A stretch of DNA of 64,000 bases from Acetobacterium fimetarium (lineage in GTDB: Bacteria > Bacillota > Clostridia > Eubacteriales > Eubacteriaceae): assembly GCF_014284475.1 (NCBI RefSeq), contig NZ_WJBC01000005.1, positions 124,001 through 188,000 of the forward strand, written 5' to 3'. Both the position numbers and the translations under genes were made by a program. This document shows, piece by piece, positions 1-7,929 of the stretch. The notes under the pieces were generated by a model. It saw only the letters and a list, made by a program, of their open reading frames with translations, was not told where the DNA came from and did no database searches. Numbering within the stretch: position 1 is the first letter of the stretch; each line of letters starts with the position of its first letter.

Positions 1-99
1 AATGGTATAATTTCTGATACGCTAGACAAAGTACGGGAGTTCTCGACAACCCCTGAAATTATGGTATAATTTCTAAGAGAATTAAAAGGAGCTGAAAGA
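1..99 (+). promoter_or_regulatory. Promoter region of the aro operon
   Basis: A 14-base segment ending in the -10 hexamer TATAAT and a few bases beyond occurs twice, at about 2-15 and 61-74. The downstream copy has an extended -10 (TGG then TATAAT at 65-70) and a weak -35 (TCGACA at 43-48, 16-base spacer). A ribosome site AAAGGAG at about 86-92 precedes the aroB ATG. The duplicated -10 suggests tandem promoters. The window begins here, so anything further upstream is unseen. Confidence 0.55.
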
Positions 100-1167
100 A
101 TGAAGGAATTAATTTGTAAAACGGAAAATATGCACCAATACCCAATAATTATCGAAAAAGGACTTAAAGGGCGTTTGTCGCAAATGAAGGCTCTTTTTTC
201 ACAGTACCATAAAGTTGTGATTATTACCGATAAAAACGTGGCAAAACACTATTTAAGCGATGTTGAACGCCAGGTCCGACTGGCCGGGCCGAAAGTTTAC
301 AGCATTGTCATTCCGCCGGGAGAACAAAGCAAATGCCTGGATGAAGCGGCCGGAATCTATGATGAACTTGTCAAGTGCAATATTACCCGCAGCGATGCGA
401 TCCTGACCCTTGGGGGCGGTGTTGTTGGTGATTTGGGCGGTTTCTGCGCAGCAACCTATCTCCGGGGGATTGATCTGATTCAGGTACCGACGTCATTGTT
501 GGCGCAGGTTGACAGCAGCGTCGGCGGAAAAGTCGGAATTGATCTGGACTTCGGCAAGAACCTGGTCGGTGCTTTCCATCAGCCGCGGGCCGTTCTCATC
601 GATCCGCTTTTTCTGGAGACGCTGGAAGATCATTTTCTGATTGATGGCATGGCCGAGGTCATTAAATACGGCTGCATCAGCAGCGCGCCGCTGTTTGTCA
701 AACTGATGGGCTATTCCTATCATGAAGACCTGATGGAGGACATGGAGGATATCATTGCCAAATGCTGTAAGATCAAACGGGATGTGGTTCAGGCCGATGA
801 GCATGAACAGGGACTGCGGCGGATATTGAACTTCGGACATACCGTTGGCCATGTGGTGGAGACTTATTTCAAATTCAAGAAATATTCGCATGGAGAAGCC
901 GTGGCGATCGGAATGGCGCAGATTACGAAAAAGACCGTTGCGGAAGGAATTTCTCAGCCTGACACCTATAAAAACGTCATCGAGATTCTGGAAGCCTACG
1001 GACTGCCGACCAAACTGCCCAAAATGCCGTTGGATAAAGTTCAGGAAATTCTGTTTACCGATAAAAAATTCGAGAATGACGCACTTTACATCTGCGCCCT
1101 GGAAAAAATCGGCAAAGGCCAAATTGTGAAAATACAAAAGCAGCAGGCCATTGAGCTGTTCAGATAA
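100..1167 (+). CDS. aroB: 3-dehydroquinate synthase
   Basis: Converts DAHP to 3-dehydroquinate, the second step of the shikimate pathway, in the cytoplasm using NAD+ and a divalent metal. The 355-residue length is normal. The glycine-rich NAD-binding segment GGGVVGD sits at residues 105-111, followed by the substrate and metal segments AQVDSSVGGKVGID (135-148), MAEVIKYG and the histidine motif LNFGHTVGH. The ATG at 100 has a strong AAAGGAG site. It is the first gene of an aroB-aroA-aroC-chorismate mutase run read from the promoter just upstream. No odd features were seen. Confidence 0.97.
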   Translation: MKELICKTENMHQYPIIIEKGLKGRLSQMKALFSQYHKVVIITDKNVAKHYLSDVERQVRLAGPKVYSIVIPPGEQSKCLDEAAGIYDELVKCNITRSDAILTLGGGVVGDLGGFCAATYLRGIDLIQVPTSLLAQVDSSVGGKVGIDLDFGKNLVGAFHQPRAVLIDPLFLETLEDHFLIDGMAEVIKYGCISSAPLFVKLMGYSYHEDLMEDMEDIIAKCCKIKRDVVQADEHEQGLRRILNFGHTVGHVVETYFKFKKYSHGEAVAIGMAQITKKTVAEGISQPDTYKNVIEILEAYGLPTKLPKMPLDKVQEILFTDKKFENDALYICALEKIGKGQIVKIQKQQAIELFR

Positions 1168-1201
1168 TCAGTTTATGTTATAGAAATAGATGAGGATTAA
1201 G

Positions 1202-2503
1202 ATGAAGACTATTGAGATCAGCCCCGCCAAACTGCGGGGCAGTTTGGAAATTCCCCCATCAAAAAGTGTGAGCCATCGAGCGATTATTTCAGCCGGTCTG
1301 GCAAAAGGCCGAAGCGTCATTTCCAATGTGCTGCTGTCACAGGACATGATTGCCACCTGTAAAGCGATGGAAGCTTTGGGTGCCGTCATCGCGTATCAGG
1401 AAGAATCAAATCAGCGCTATACGTTGATCATTGAAGGCGGCGAACCGCTTCAATTAAAGACGGATGCGATTGAATGCAATGAATCCGGATCGACCCTGCG
1501 TTTTATCATTCCGCTTGCGCTGCTGCAGCCCAAGCGGGTCATTATTACCGGAAAAGGGCGGTTGGTGACTCGTCCGATGGAACCCTATTACAAGATCTTC
1601 AGGGAAAAATCAATCACTTTTGAACACTTAATGGATGGCCAGGATTTGCCGCTGGCACTGGAAGGCGAATTGAAACCCGGCACTTATCAGATCGATGGCG
1701 GCGTCAGTTCCCAGTTCATTACCGGGCTGCTTTTCGCACTGCCGCTGCTTTCAGGTGATTCAGTCATTGAATTGACATCCCCCCTGGAATCAAAACCCTA
1801 TATTGATATCACGCTGGACGTTTTAAAATCCTTCGGGATTGCGATTGTCAATGAGCATGATCAGTGTTTTTACATCAAAGGCAACCAGGCTTATTCACCC
1901 TGTGATTATCGGGTGGAAGGTGACTTTTCCCAGGGGGCGTTTTGGCTGGTCGCCGGCATCATCGGAGAAGCCATCGAATGCCGGGATCTGAATCCTGATT
2001 CCCGGCAGGGAGATAAGGTGATTGTCGATATCATCAAGGCCATGGGTGGCAATATCCAGGCAAAAGCCGATACGTTGGTGGTTAGACATTCGATAACCAC
2101 AGGCGTGACGATCGATGTAGCGCAATGCCCGGATCTGGTTCCGATATTAGGGGTTCTCGGCAGTCTGAGCGCGGGAACAACGACGATCATAAATGGAGAG
2201 CGGCTGCGCTTTAAAGAATCCGACCGGTTAATGGCGACCGCAGATGTGATCAATGCTTTAGGCGGCAATGTTACCGAAACGGCAGATGGCCTGATCATTC
2301 AGGGGGTGGAAAACTTCACCGGCGGAAGCGTCACGAGTCATAATGATCATCGTATTGCTATGGCGGTGGCGGTGGCCTCCATCCGAGCTGAGGGGAAAAT
2401 CATCCTGGCTGGAGCAGAAGCCGTCAATAAGTCATATCCGCATTTTTGGAAAGATTTTGAAAGACTGGGAGGTGAAGCTGTTGGGATCGACCTGGGGAAA
2501 TAA
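1202..2503 (+). CDS. aroA: 5-enolpyruvylshikimate-3-phosphate synthase
   Basis: Transfers enolpyruvyl from PEP to shikimate 3-phosphate. The chain begins MKTIEISPAKLRGSLEIPPS, followed by the SKSVSHRA substrate loop, then NESGSTLRF, and ends with the conserved SHNDHRIAMAVA region and a late Lys (EAVNKSYPHFW). I chose the ATG at 1202 (433 aa) over the in-frame ATG at 1190 because GAGGA at 1192-1196 is well spaced for it and the family normally starts here. It begins 34 bases after aroB and its end overlaps aroC by 23 bases, so translation is probably coupled. The motif pattern alone does not tell me its glyphosate class. Confidence 0.96.
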   Translation: MKTIEISPAKLRGSLEIPPSKSVSHRAIISAGLAKGRSVISNVLLSQDMIATCKAMEALGAVIAYQEESNQRYTLIIEGGEPLQLKTDAIECNESGSTLRFIIPLALLQPKRVIITGKGRLVTRPMEPYYKIFREKSITFEHLMDGQDLPLALEGELKPGTYQIDGGVSSQFITGLLFALPLLSGDSVIELTSPLESKPYIDITLDVLKSFGIAIVNEHDQCFYIKGNQAYSPCDYRVEGDFSQGAFWLVAGIIGEAIECRDLNPDSRQGDKVIVDIIKAMGGNIQAKADTLVVRHSITTGVTIDVAQCPDLVPILGVLGSLSAGTTTIINGERLRFKESDRLMATADVINALGGNVTETADGLIIQGVENFTGGSVTSHNDHRIAMAVAVASIRAEGKIILAGAEAVNKSYPHFWKDFERLGGEAVGIDLGK

Positions 2504-3560
2504 ATTCAAAGTAGCGATTTTTGGAGAGTCTCACGGAGAAGGAATCGGCGCTGTGATCGATGGTCTACCAGCCGGTATTGATATTGATCCGGAGCGCATA
2601 CAACAGGAACTGAACCGCCGGGCAGCCCGGGGAAATCCCCTGGCGACACCGCGAAAAGAAGGCGACCGGATCGAGATTCTCAGTGGTGTGTTCAACGGAA
2701 AAACAACCGGCGCACCGCTGGCGGGATTGATTCGAAATGAAAACACCCGCTCCGGCGATTATGCAAAAACAAAAGACCTGATGCGCCCCGGCCATGCCGA
2801 TTATGCCAGTAGCATCCGTTATCATGGCTTTCAGGACTATCGGGGCGGCGGACATTTTTCAGGCCGTCTGACGGCGCCACTTGTTTTTGCCGGAGCAGTC
2901 GCAAAAGCAGTCTTGCGAGCCATCGCACCCGAGATTGCCATCGGCAGCCGAATCATCGCGATCGGCACAAAAGAAGACCAGAAAATAAAAAACTGGAAAG
3001 AATATGAAGCGCTGACAAAGGGCTTCATAAATCCTGAGTTTCCGCTCTATACACCGGAGCTCGAAGCAACGATGAAGCAGGAAATCATCGCCGCAATGGA
3101 AGAAGCGGATTCCGTCGGCGGCGTGGTCGAAGGTTTTGTCACCGGATTGCAGCCAGGCGTTGGAAATCCGTTCTTTGAATCCATCGAAAGCCGTCTTGCT
3201 GGTCTGCTGTTTTCTATTCCGGCAGTAAAAGGTGTTACCTTTGGCGCTGGATTTGAGATCGCGTCCAGGCATGGTTCGGAAGTCAACGACCCACTGGCGA
3301 TCAATGGGTCGAAAATCGAAACTTTAAGCAACAACAATGGTGGCATTAACGGCGGCATTTCAAATGGCATGCCAGTTGTTTTTCAGGTCGCGTTCAAACC
3401 AACGCCTTCGATCGGAAAAGAACAGCAGACCATCGATTTGAAAAAAATGGCAGCTGCGACGTTAAGCATACAGGGCCGGCATGATCCCTGCATTGTGGTC
3501 AGGGCTTTTCCGGTAGTAGAGGCCGTAACGGCCATCTGTTTGGCAGATTTTTTAATATAA
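2481..3560 (+). CDS. aroC: Chorismate synthase
   Basis: Converts EPSP to chorismate with reduced FMN. It shows GNKFKVAIFGESHGEG at the start, RPGHADY, the GGHFSGRLTAPLVFAGAVAK region and a C-terminal GRHDPCIVVRA segment. The true start is most likely TTG at 2481, giving 359 residues. GGAGGT at 2468-2473 sits seven bases before it, and the protein then begins GSTWGNKF as family members do. The open frame extends to 2343 but that part lies inside aroA and is not expected to be used. The rare start codon within the upstream gene implies translational coupling with aroA. Confidence 0.95.
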   Translation: MGSTWGNKFKVAIFGESHGEGIGAVIDGLPAGIDIDPERIQQELNRRAARGNPLATPRKEGDRIEILSGVFNGKTTGAPLAGLIRNENTRSGDYAKTKDLMRPGHADYASSIRYHGFQDYRGGGHFSGRLTAPLVFAGAVAKAVLRAIAPEIAIGSRIIAIGTKEDQKIKNWKEYEALTKGFINPEFPLYTPELEATMKQEIIAAMEEADSVGGVVEGFVTGLQPGVGNPFFESIESRLAGLLFSIPAVKGVTFGAGFEIASRHGSEVNDPLAINGSKIETLSNNNGGINGGISNGMPVVFQVAFKPTPSIGKEQQTIDLKKMAAATLSIQGRHDPCIVVRAFPVVEAVTAICLADFLI

Positions 3561-3577
3561 AGATGGGGGGATTGGAT

Positions 3578-3877
3578 GTGACACTGGAAGAAATAAGAAC
3601 GACGATTGATGCGATTGATGGTGAAATGCGTGTCCTTTTCGAACGAAGAATGGATTGCATTCAGGCAGTTGCTGAATATAAATACAATAATGATGATGAA
3701 ATATTCGATCACAATCGCGAAGAATGCGTCCTTGAAAAAAACTTAAATCAGCTCAAAAACCAAAAATATGCCAAGGCATATGAGCTTTTTCTGCATGAAA
3801 TCATGGATACCAGCAAGGTCTATCAGACACAATGGATCAATGATCAGAAAAAGAAGATGAAGGTCGATGAGCCATGA
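3578..3877 (+). CDS. Chorismate mutase, AroQ type
   Basis: A 99-residue all-helical protein matching the AroQ class, which rearranges chorismate to prephenate for Phe/Tyr synthesis. The N-terminal helix (LEEIRTTIDAIDGEMRVLFERR) carries the Arg-rich active-site pattern, with AVAEYK and an acidic/Lys helix after it. I prefer GTG at 3578, seven bases after a GGGGGG-type site, over ATG at 3563, which sits inside that site. It lies 17 bases after aroC and overlaps the next gene by four bases (ATGA), fitting an operon. It is monofunctional: no prephenate dehydratase or dehydrogenase domain is attached. Confidence 0.88.
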   Translation: MTLEEIRTTIDAIDGEMRVLFERRMDCIQAVAEYKYNNDDEIFDHNREECVLEKNLNQLKNQKYAKAYELFLHEIMDTSKVYQTQWINDQKKKMKVDEP

Positions 3878-4128
3878 GTAATCTGATGATGTTTGTGATT
3901 ATTGTGGCAATTGTGGTGCCGGGATTTTTTATTGTTAACCGAATGGCCAAAACGCTTTACTCAGAGAACAGCAATTTAAATAAAAAGTCCAAAAAGCGTT
4001 ATGGAGTTCAACGTTTTGAGGAGGGGCTTCAGAAAGTAAATGAGAAGTTTCAGGAAGAAGCCGCCGAAAATGACAAAAGCGATGAAGTTGATCTGGAAAA
4101 AGAAGATCAAAAAGCGCTAAAACAATAA
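3874..4128 (+). CDS. Small membrane protein of unknown function
   Basis: 84 residues. Residues 5-22 (MMFVIIVAIVVPGFFIVN) form one hydrophobic segment; the rest is highly charged (Lys/Glu-rich), probably cytoplasmic and helical. It starts in an ATGA overlap with the chorismate mutase gene, so it is co-translated with the shikimate operon. I do not recognise the family and no catalytic motif is visible. Association with the aro genes may only be positional. Confidence 0.7.
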   Translation: MSNLMMFVIIVAIVVPGFFIVNRMAKTLYSENSNLNKKSKKRYGVQRFEEGLQKVNEKFQEEAAENDKSDEVDLEKEDQKALKQ

Positions 4129-4384
4129 ACGGGAGCACAGATAGAATAAAAAGGCACTCTTTAAGGGTAACGTTAATATTGCTGCAGTCAACATATTACA
4201 ATAAATAAAAAGCCTTAACGAGCTGGATGTTAAAATGCCGAAAATTATGCAAAATCATTTTGTTTTTTAAAAAAAACAGCTTTAACATTTGGATATGATT
4301 ATATATAATATCTACAGTTAACTTTAATTTGGAAAGATTTATTTTGGACTGCATAAAAATGCGTGCAAGAAAGTAGAAGGTAAT
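4129..4384. other. Intergenic region before pyruvate carboxylase
   Basis: 256 AT-rich bases with no convincing gene. A T/A-rich stretch with inverted symmetry lies around 4255-4285 (TTTGTTTTTTAAAAAAAACA). A plausible -10 (TATAAT at about 4306-4311) would drive pyc. The ribosome site for pyc is AGAAGG at about 4375-4380. Confidence 0.4.
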
Positions 4385-7300
4385 ATGAAAAAGTTTAATA
4401 AAGTACTCATTGCGAATCGGGGAGAAATTGCCATTCGAATTATTCGGGCCTGCCAGGAGTTGGGCATTCACACCGTGGCTATTTATGCCCAGGAAGATAA
4501 GCTCTCGCTGTTTCGAACGAAGGCGGATGAGTCCTATCTGATTACCGGAACAACCGGACCGGTTGAAGCTTATCTGGATATGGACAAAATCATCACCCTG
4601 GCAAAGAAAAAAGAAGTCGATGCCATCCATCCCGGATACGGTTTTCTGTCGGAAAATCCAGTTTTTGCAAAACGCTGCGAAGAGGAAGGTATTGTTTTCA
4701 TCGGACCGACCCATGAAATGATGGAAAAAATGGGCGACAAAATTCAATCAAAGATTGTGGCAAAAAGCGTGAATGTGCCCACCATCCCTGGCGTTGAGAA
4801 ACCCATCACTTCAGATCAGGAAGCGATCGAGTTTGCGAATATAGCCGGATATCCGATCATTTTAAAAGCGGCTGCCGGCGGTGGCGGTCGTGGTATGCGA
4901 ATCGTTCGGGATGAAAAAGATCTGCTGAAAGAATTTCACTCAGCTACCAGCGAAGCAACCAAGGCCTTCGCCGACGGAACCATTTTTGTGGAAAAATATC
5001 TGGAAGAACCAAAGCACATCGAAGTTCAGATTTTAGGGGATAATTACGGCAATGTTGTTCATCTCTTTGAACGGGACTGCTCCATTCAGAGACGGCATCA
5101 GAAAATTGTCGAATTCACACCATCTCTGAGCATCACGGAAGAACAGCGACAGGCAATCTGCCGGGATGCCATTAAACTGGCGAAAGAAGTGAATTACCGA
5201 AATGCCGGGACCATCGAGTTTTTGATGGATAAAAACGGCGATCATTTCTTCATCGAAATGAATCCGCGAATCCAGGTCGAGCATACAATCACCGAGTTGG
5301 TCACCGGCATTGATCTGGTGCAATCCCAGATTCTAATTGCCCAGGGTTTGCCGTTGCATTCGGAAGAGGTCGGCATTCCGAGTCAGGATTCCATTAAAAC
5401 CCGCGGGACGGCGATTCAGTGTCGGATTACAACGGAAGATCCCAGAAATCACTTTATGCCGGATACCGGACGACTGGATGTCTATCGAACCGGTAGCGGT
5501 TTTGGGATCCGACTCGATGCCGGAAACGGTTTTACGGGAGCGGAAATTTCTCCTTACTATGATAGTCTGCTGGTCAAAAGCACCGCATTTTCCCGAACCT
5601 TTGAGGATACCCGACGCAAAGCCGTTCGGGCGCTTAAGGAAATGAAAATTGAAGGCGTGGAGACAAACAAGGACTTTTTAATCAATGTGCTTCAGCATCC
5701 GACTTTCATAGCCGGAAAATGTGATACGAAGTTTATCGATGATCATCCGGAATTGTTTGATATCGCTGAGCAGAAAAGTGAAGCGTCGAATGTGCTGCGT
5801 TATTTCGGAAATATTATTGTCAACGAAACCTTTGGAAACAAACCTGATTTTGACGAACCCTATATTCCATCCATTTCAGTGGACACAGATTTCACCGGAA
5901 CCAAACAAATTCTGGACGAACAGGGGCCCGACGGCCTGGTCAAGTGGGTGAAGAACCAGAATAAACTGCTGCTTTGCGATACGACATTCCGGGATGCGCA
6001 TCAGTCCATTGCGGCAACCCGTGTCAGAAGCCGGGATATGATCAAGATAGCCAGGGAAACAGCGGCACTGGCGCCGGATCTTTTCTCACTGGAAATGTGG
6101 GGCGGGGCAACCTTTGACGTTGCTTACCGCTATCTGAAAGAATCGCCCTGGAGACGACTGGATGAATTGAGAAAGCGGATTCCCAATGTTTGTTTCCAGA
6201 TGCTGCTGCGCGGGGCAAATGCCGTCGGGTATAAAAATTACCCGGATAACGTCATTCGTGCCTTTGTTCAGGAATCCGCAAAATCCGGGATTGATGTTTT
6301 CCGTATTTTTGACTCCCTCAACTGGATGGATGGGATGAAAATCTCCATCGACGAAGTGCTGAAAACAGGTAAAATTGCCGAAGTCAGCATGTGTTATACC
6401 GGTGATATACTGGATGAATCGCGAACCAAATACAATCTGGATTATTATGTCAGAATGGCGCATGAAATTGAAGCAACAGGAGCCCATATTTTAGCCATCA
6501 AAGATATGTCAGGGTTGCTGAAACCGGCAGCGGCCCATAAACTGATCCGTACGTTGAAAGAAGAAGTCAAAATGCCGATTCATCTTCATACTCACGATAC
6601 CACGGGAAATGGTGTTGCCACAGTGCTCATGGCATGCATGGCAGGAGTGGACATTGCCGATGCGGCTTTTAACGGCATGAGCGGATTAACATCGCAACCG
6701 GCATTAAACTCCATTGTTGCGGCACTGAAAAATACACCGCGAGATACCGAATTAAATGAGGATGATCTGCAGTTGCTGTCAGATTACTGGGGCACAACGC
6801 GACAGGTGTATGGAAACTTTGAATCAGAAATGAAATCCGGATCCACCGAGATTTACAAATATGAAATCCCCGGTGGACAGTATTCAAATCTGCGAGCTCA
6901 GGTGGAAAGTTTTGGCCTGGGTCATAAATTCAAAGAAGTGAAAGACAAGTACAAAGAAGCAAACCTGATGCTGGGTGATATTGTAAAAGTAACCCCAAGC
7001 TCCAAAACCGTGGGAGACCTTGCTATTTTCATGGTTCAAAATGGTTTGACGGCTGATAATATTAAGACAAAAGGCAAAGACCTGGCGTATCCGGACTCTC
7101 TTGTTGACTTTTACAGCGGGATGATCGGTCAGCCGGAAGGGGGATTCGATCCGGAACTGCAGAAGATTGTTTTAAAAGGAATCGAACCCATTACGATCCG
7201 TCCGGGGGCGTTACTTCCAGACGAAGACTTTGATGCCATCAGAAAAGAGTTCATCGATGAGTATGATTACAAACTGGATGATCGTGAAGTACTCAGTGCC

Positions 7301-7813
7301 GCACTGTATCCAAAAGTGCTGCGGGAATACATGGATTTCATCCGGGATTACGGTGATTTTATGCGGATGGAAAGTCATGCTTTCTTCTTCGGACTGAAAA
7401 AAGGCGAAGTCATCGATGTGGAAATCTCCAAGGGAAAACGTCTGGTCATCAAATTTGTCACCATGGGTGCGCCCAATGATGAGGGGATGGTTCCAATTAT
7501 GTTTGAAGTGGACGGTTTCCGCCGGGAAATTTATATCGAAGATAAGCGCAGCCTTTCGGCTAAACAAAAAGTGACCATGCTTAAGGCCGATCCGAAAAAC
7601 AAAAAGCAAGTTGGTTCGGGTATTCCGGGGACGGTGCTGAAAGTGCTCGTTAATGAAGGGGATGCGGTCACCAGGAACCAGGCGCTGGTTATTGTTGAAG
7701 CCATGAAAATGGAAACAGAGATGGTGGCCAGTGAAGATGGTGTCGTGAAGCGGATCTATGTTTCAGAAGGACAGAGTGTTCAATCGGGAGAATTGATTGT
7801 TGAAATGGAGTAG
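4385..7813 (+). CDS. pyc: Pyruvate carboxylase
   Basis: ATP- and biotin-dependent carboxylation of pyruvate to oxaloacetate, an anaplerotic step. This is a full-length single-chain enzyme of 1142 residues. Biotin carboxylase covers about 1-450 (ANRGEIAIRIIRA at the start, ATP-grasp GGGGRGMR, FIEMNPRIQVEHT). Carboxyltransferase covers about 525-800 (CDTTFRDAHQS, the FDSLNWMDG region, HLHTHDTTGNG metal site). A linker/tetramerisation domain follows, then a C-terminal biotinyl domain with EAMKMETEM, where Lys1108 is the predicted biotin site. It is monocistronic: preceded by its own promoter region and followed by a bidirectional terminator. An acetogen would use it to fill the incomplete TCA cycle; that role is inference. 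Confidence 0.97.
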   Translation: MKKFNKVLIANRGEIAIRIIRACQELGIHTVAIYAQEDKLSLFRTKADESYLITGTTGPVEAYLDMDKIITLAKKKEVDAIHPGYGFLSENPVFAKRCEEEGIVFIGPTHEMMEKMGDKIQSKIVAKSVNVPTIPGVEKPITSDQEAIEFANIAGYPIILKAAAGGGGRGMRIVRDEKDLLKEFHSATSEATKAFADGTIFVEKYLEEPKHIEVQILGDNYGNVVHLFERDCSIQRRHQKIVEFTPSLSITEEQRQAICRDAIKLAKEVNYRNAGTIEFLMDKNGDHFFIEMNPRIQVEHTITELVTGIDLVQSQILIAQGLPLHSEEVGIPSQDSIKTRGTAIQCRITTEDPRNHFMPDTGRLDVYRTGSGFGIRLDAGNGFTGAEISPYYDSLLVKSTAFSRTFEDTRRKAVRALKEMKIEGVETNKDFLINVLQHPTFIAGKCDTKFIDDHPELFDIAEQKSEASNVLRYFGNIIVNETFGNKPDFDEPYIPSISVDTDFTGTKQILDEQGPDGLVKWVKNQNKLLLCDTTFRDAHQSIAATRVRSRDMIKIARETAALAPDLFSLEMWGGATFDVAYRYLKESPWRRLDELRKRIPNVCFQMLLRGANAVGYKNYPDNVIRAFVQESAKSGIDVFRIFDSLNWMDGMKISIDEVLKTGKIAEVSMCYTGDILDESRTKYNLDYYVRMAHEIEATGAHILAIKDMSGLLKPAAAHKLIRTLKEEVKMPIHLHTHDTTGNGVATVLMACMAGVDIADAAFNGMSGLTSQPALNSIVAALKNTPRDTELNEDDLQLLSDYWGTTRQVYGNFESEMKSGSTEIYKYEIPGGQYSNLRAQVESFGLGHKFKEVKDKYKEANLMLGDIVKVTPSSKTVGDLAIFMVQNGLTADNIKTKGKDLAYPDSLVDFYSGMIGQPEGGFDPELQKIVLKGIEPITIRPGALLPDEDFDAIRKEFIDEYDYKLDDREVLSAALYPKVLREYMDFIRDYGDFMRMESHAFFFGLKKGEVIDVEISKGKRLVIKFVTMGAPNDEGMVPIMFEVDGFRREIYIEDKRSLSAKQKVTMLKADPKNKKQVGSGIPGTVLKVLVNEGDAVTRNQALVIVEAMKMETEMVASEDGVVKRIYVSEGQSVQSGELIVEME

Positions 7814-7874
7814 AAAACTCCTTTTCAACCAAATGATATAACATCAGCTTAATCTTAAGCGCAGAAACTAAAAA

Positions 7875-7915
7875 ATATCCATTGCAATGACTGATCATTG
7901 TAATGGATATTTTTG
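7875..7915. terminator. Bidirectional terminator between pyc and the convergent gene
   Basis: A perfect or near-perfect 16-base stem: ATATCCATTGCAATGA (7875-7890), loop CTGA, TCATTGTAATGGATAT (7895-7910). It is followed by TTTT on the + strand and by A/T-rich sequence on the other strand. It can stop both pyc and the minus-strand gene that ends at 7930. Confidence 0.85.
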
Positions 7916-7929
7916 TTTGCCTAAAGAAA

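Noticed and set aside
2343-2480. Long upstream extension of aroC
   Set aside because: It is inside aroA; TTG at 2481 has the properly spaced ribosome site and the expected N-terminus.
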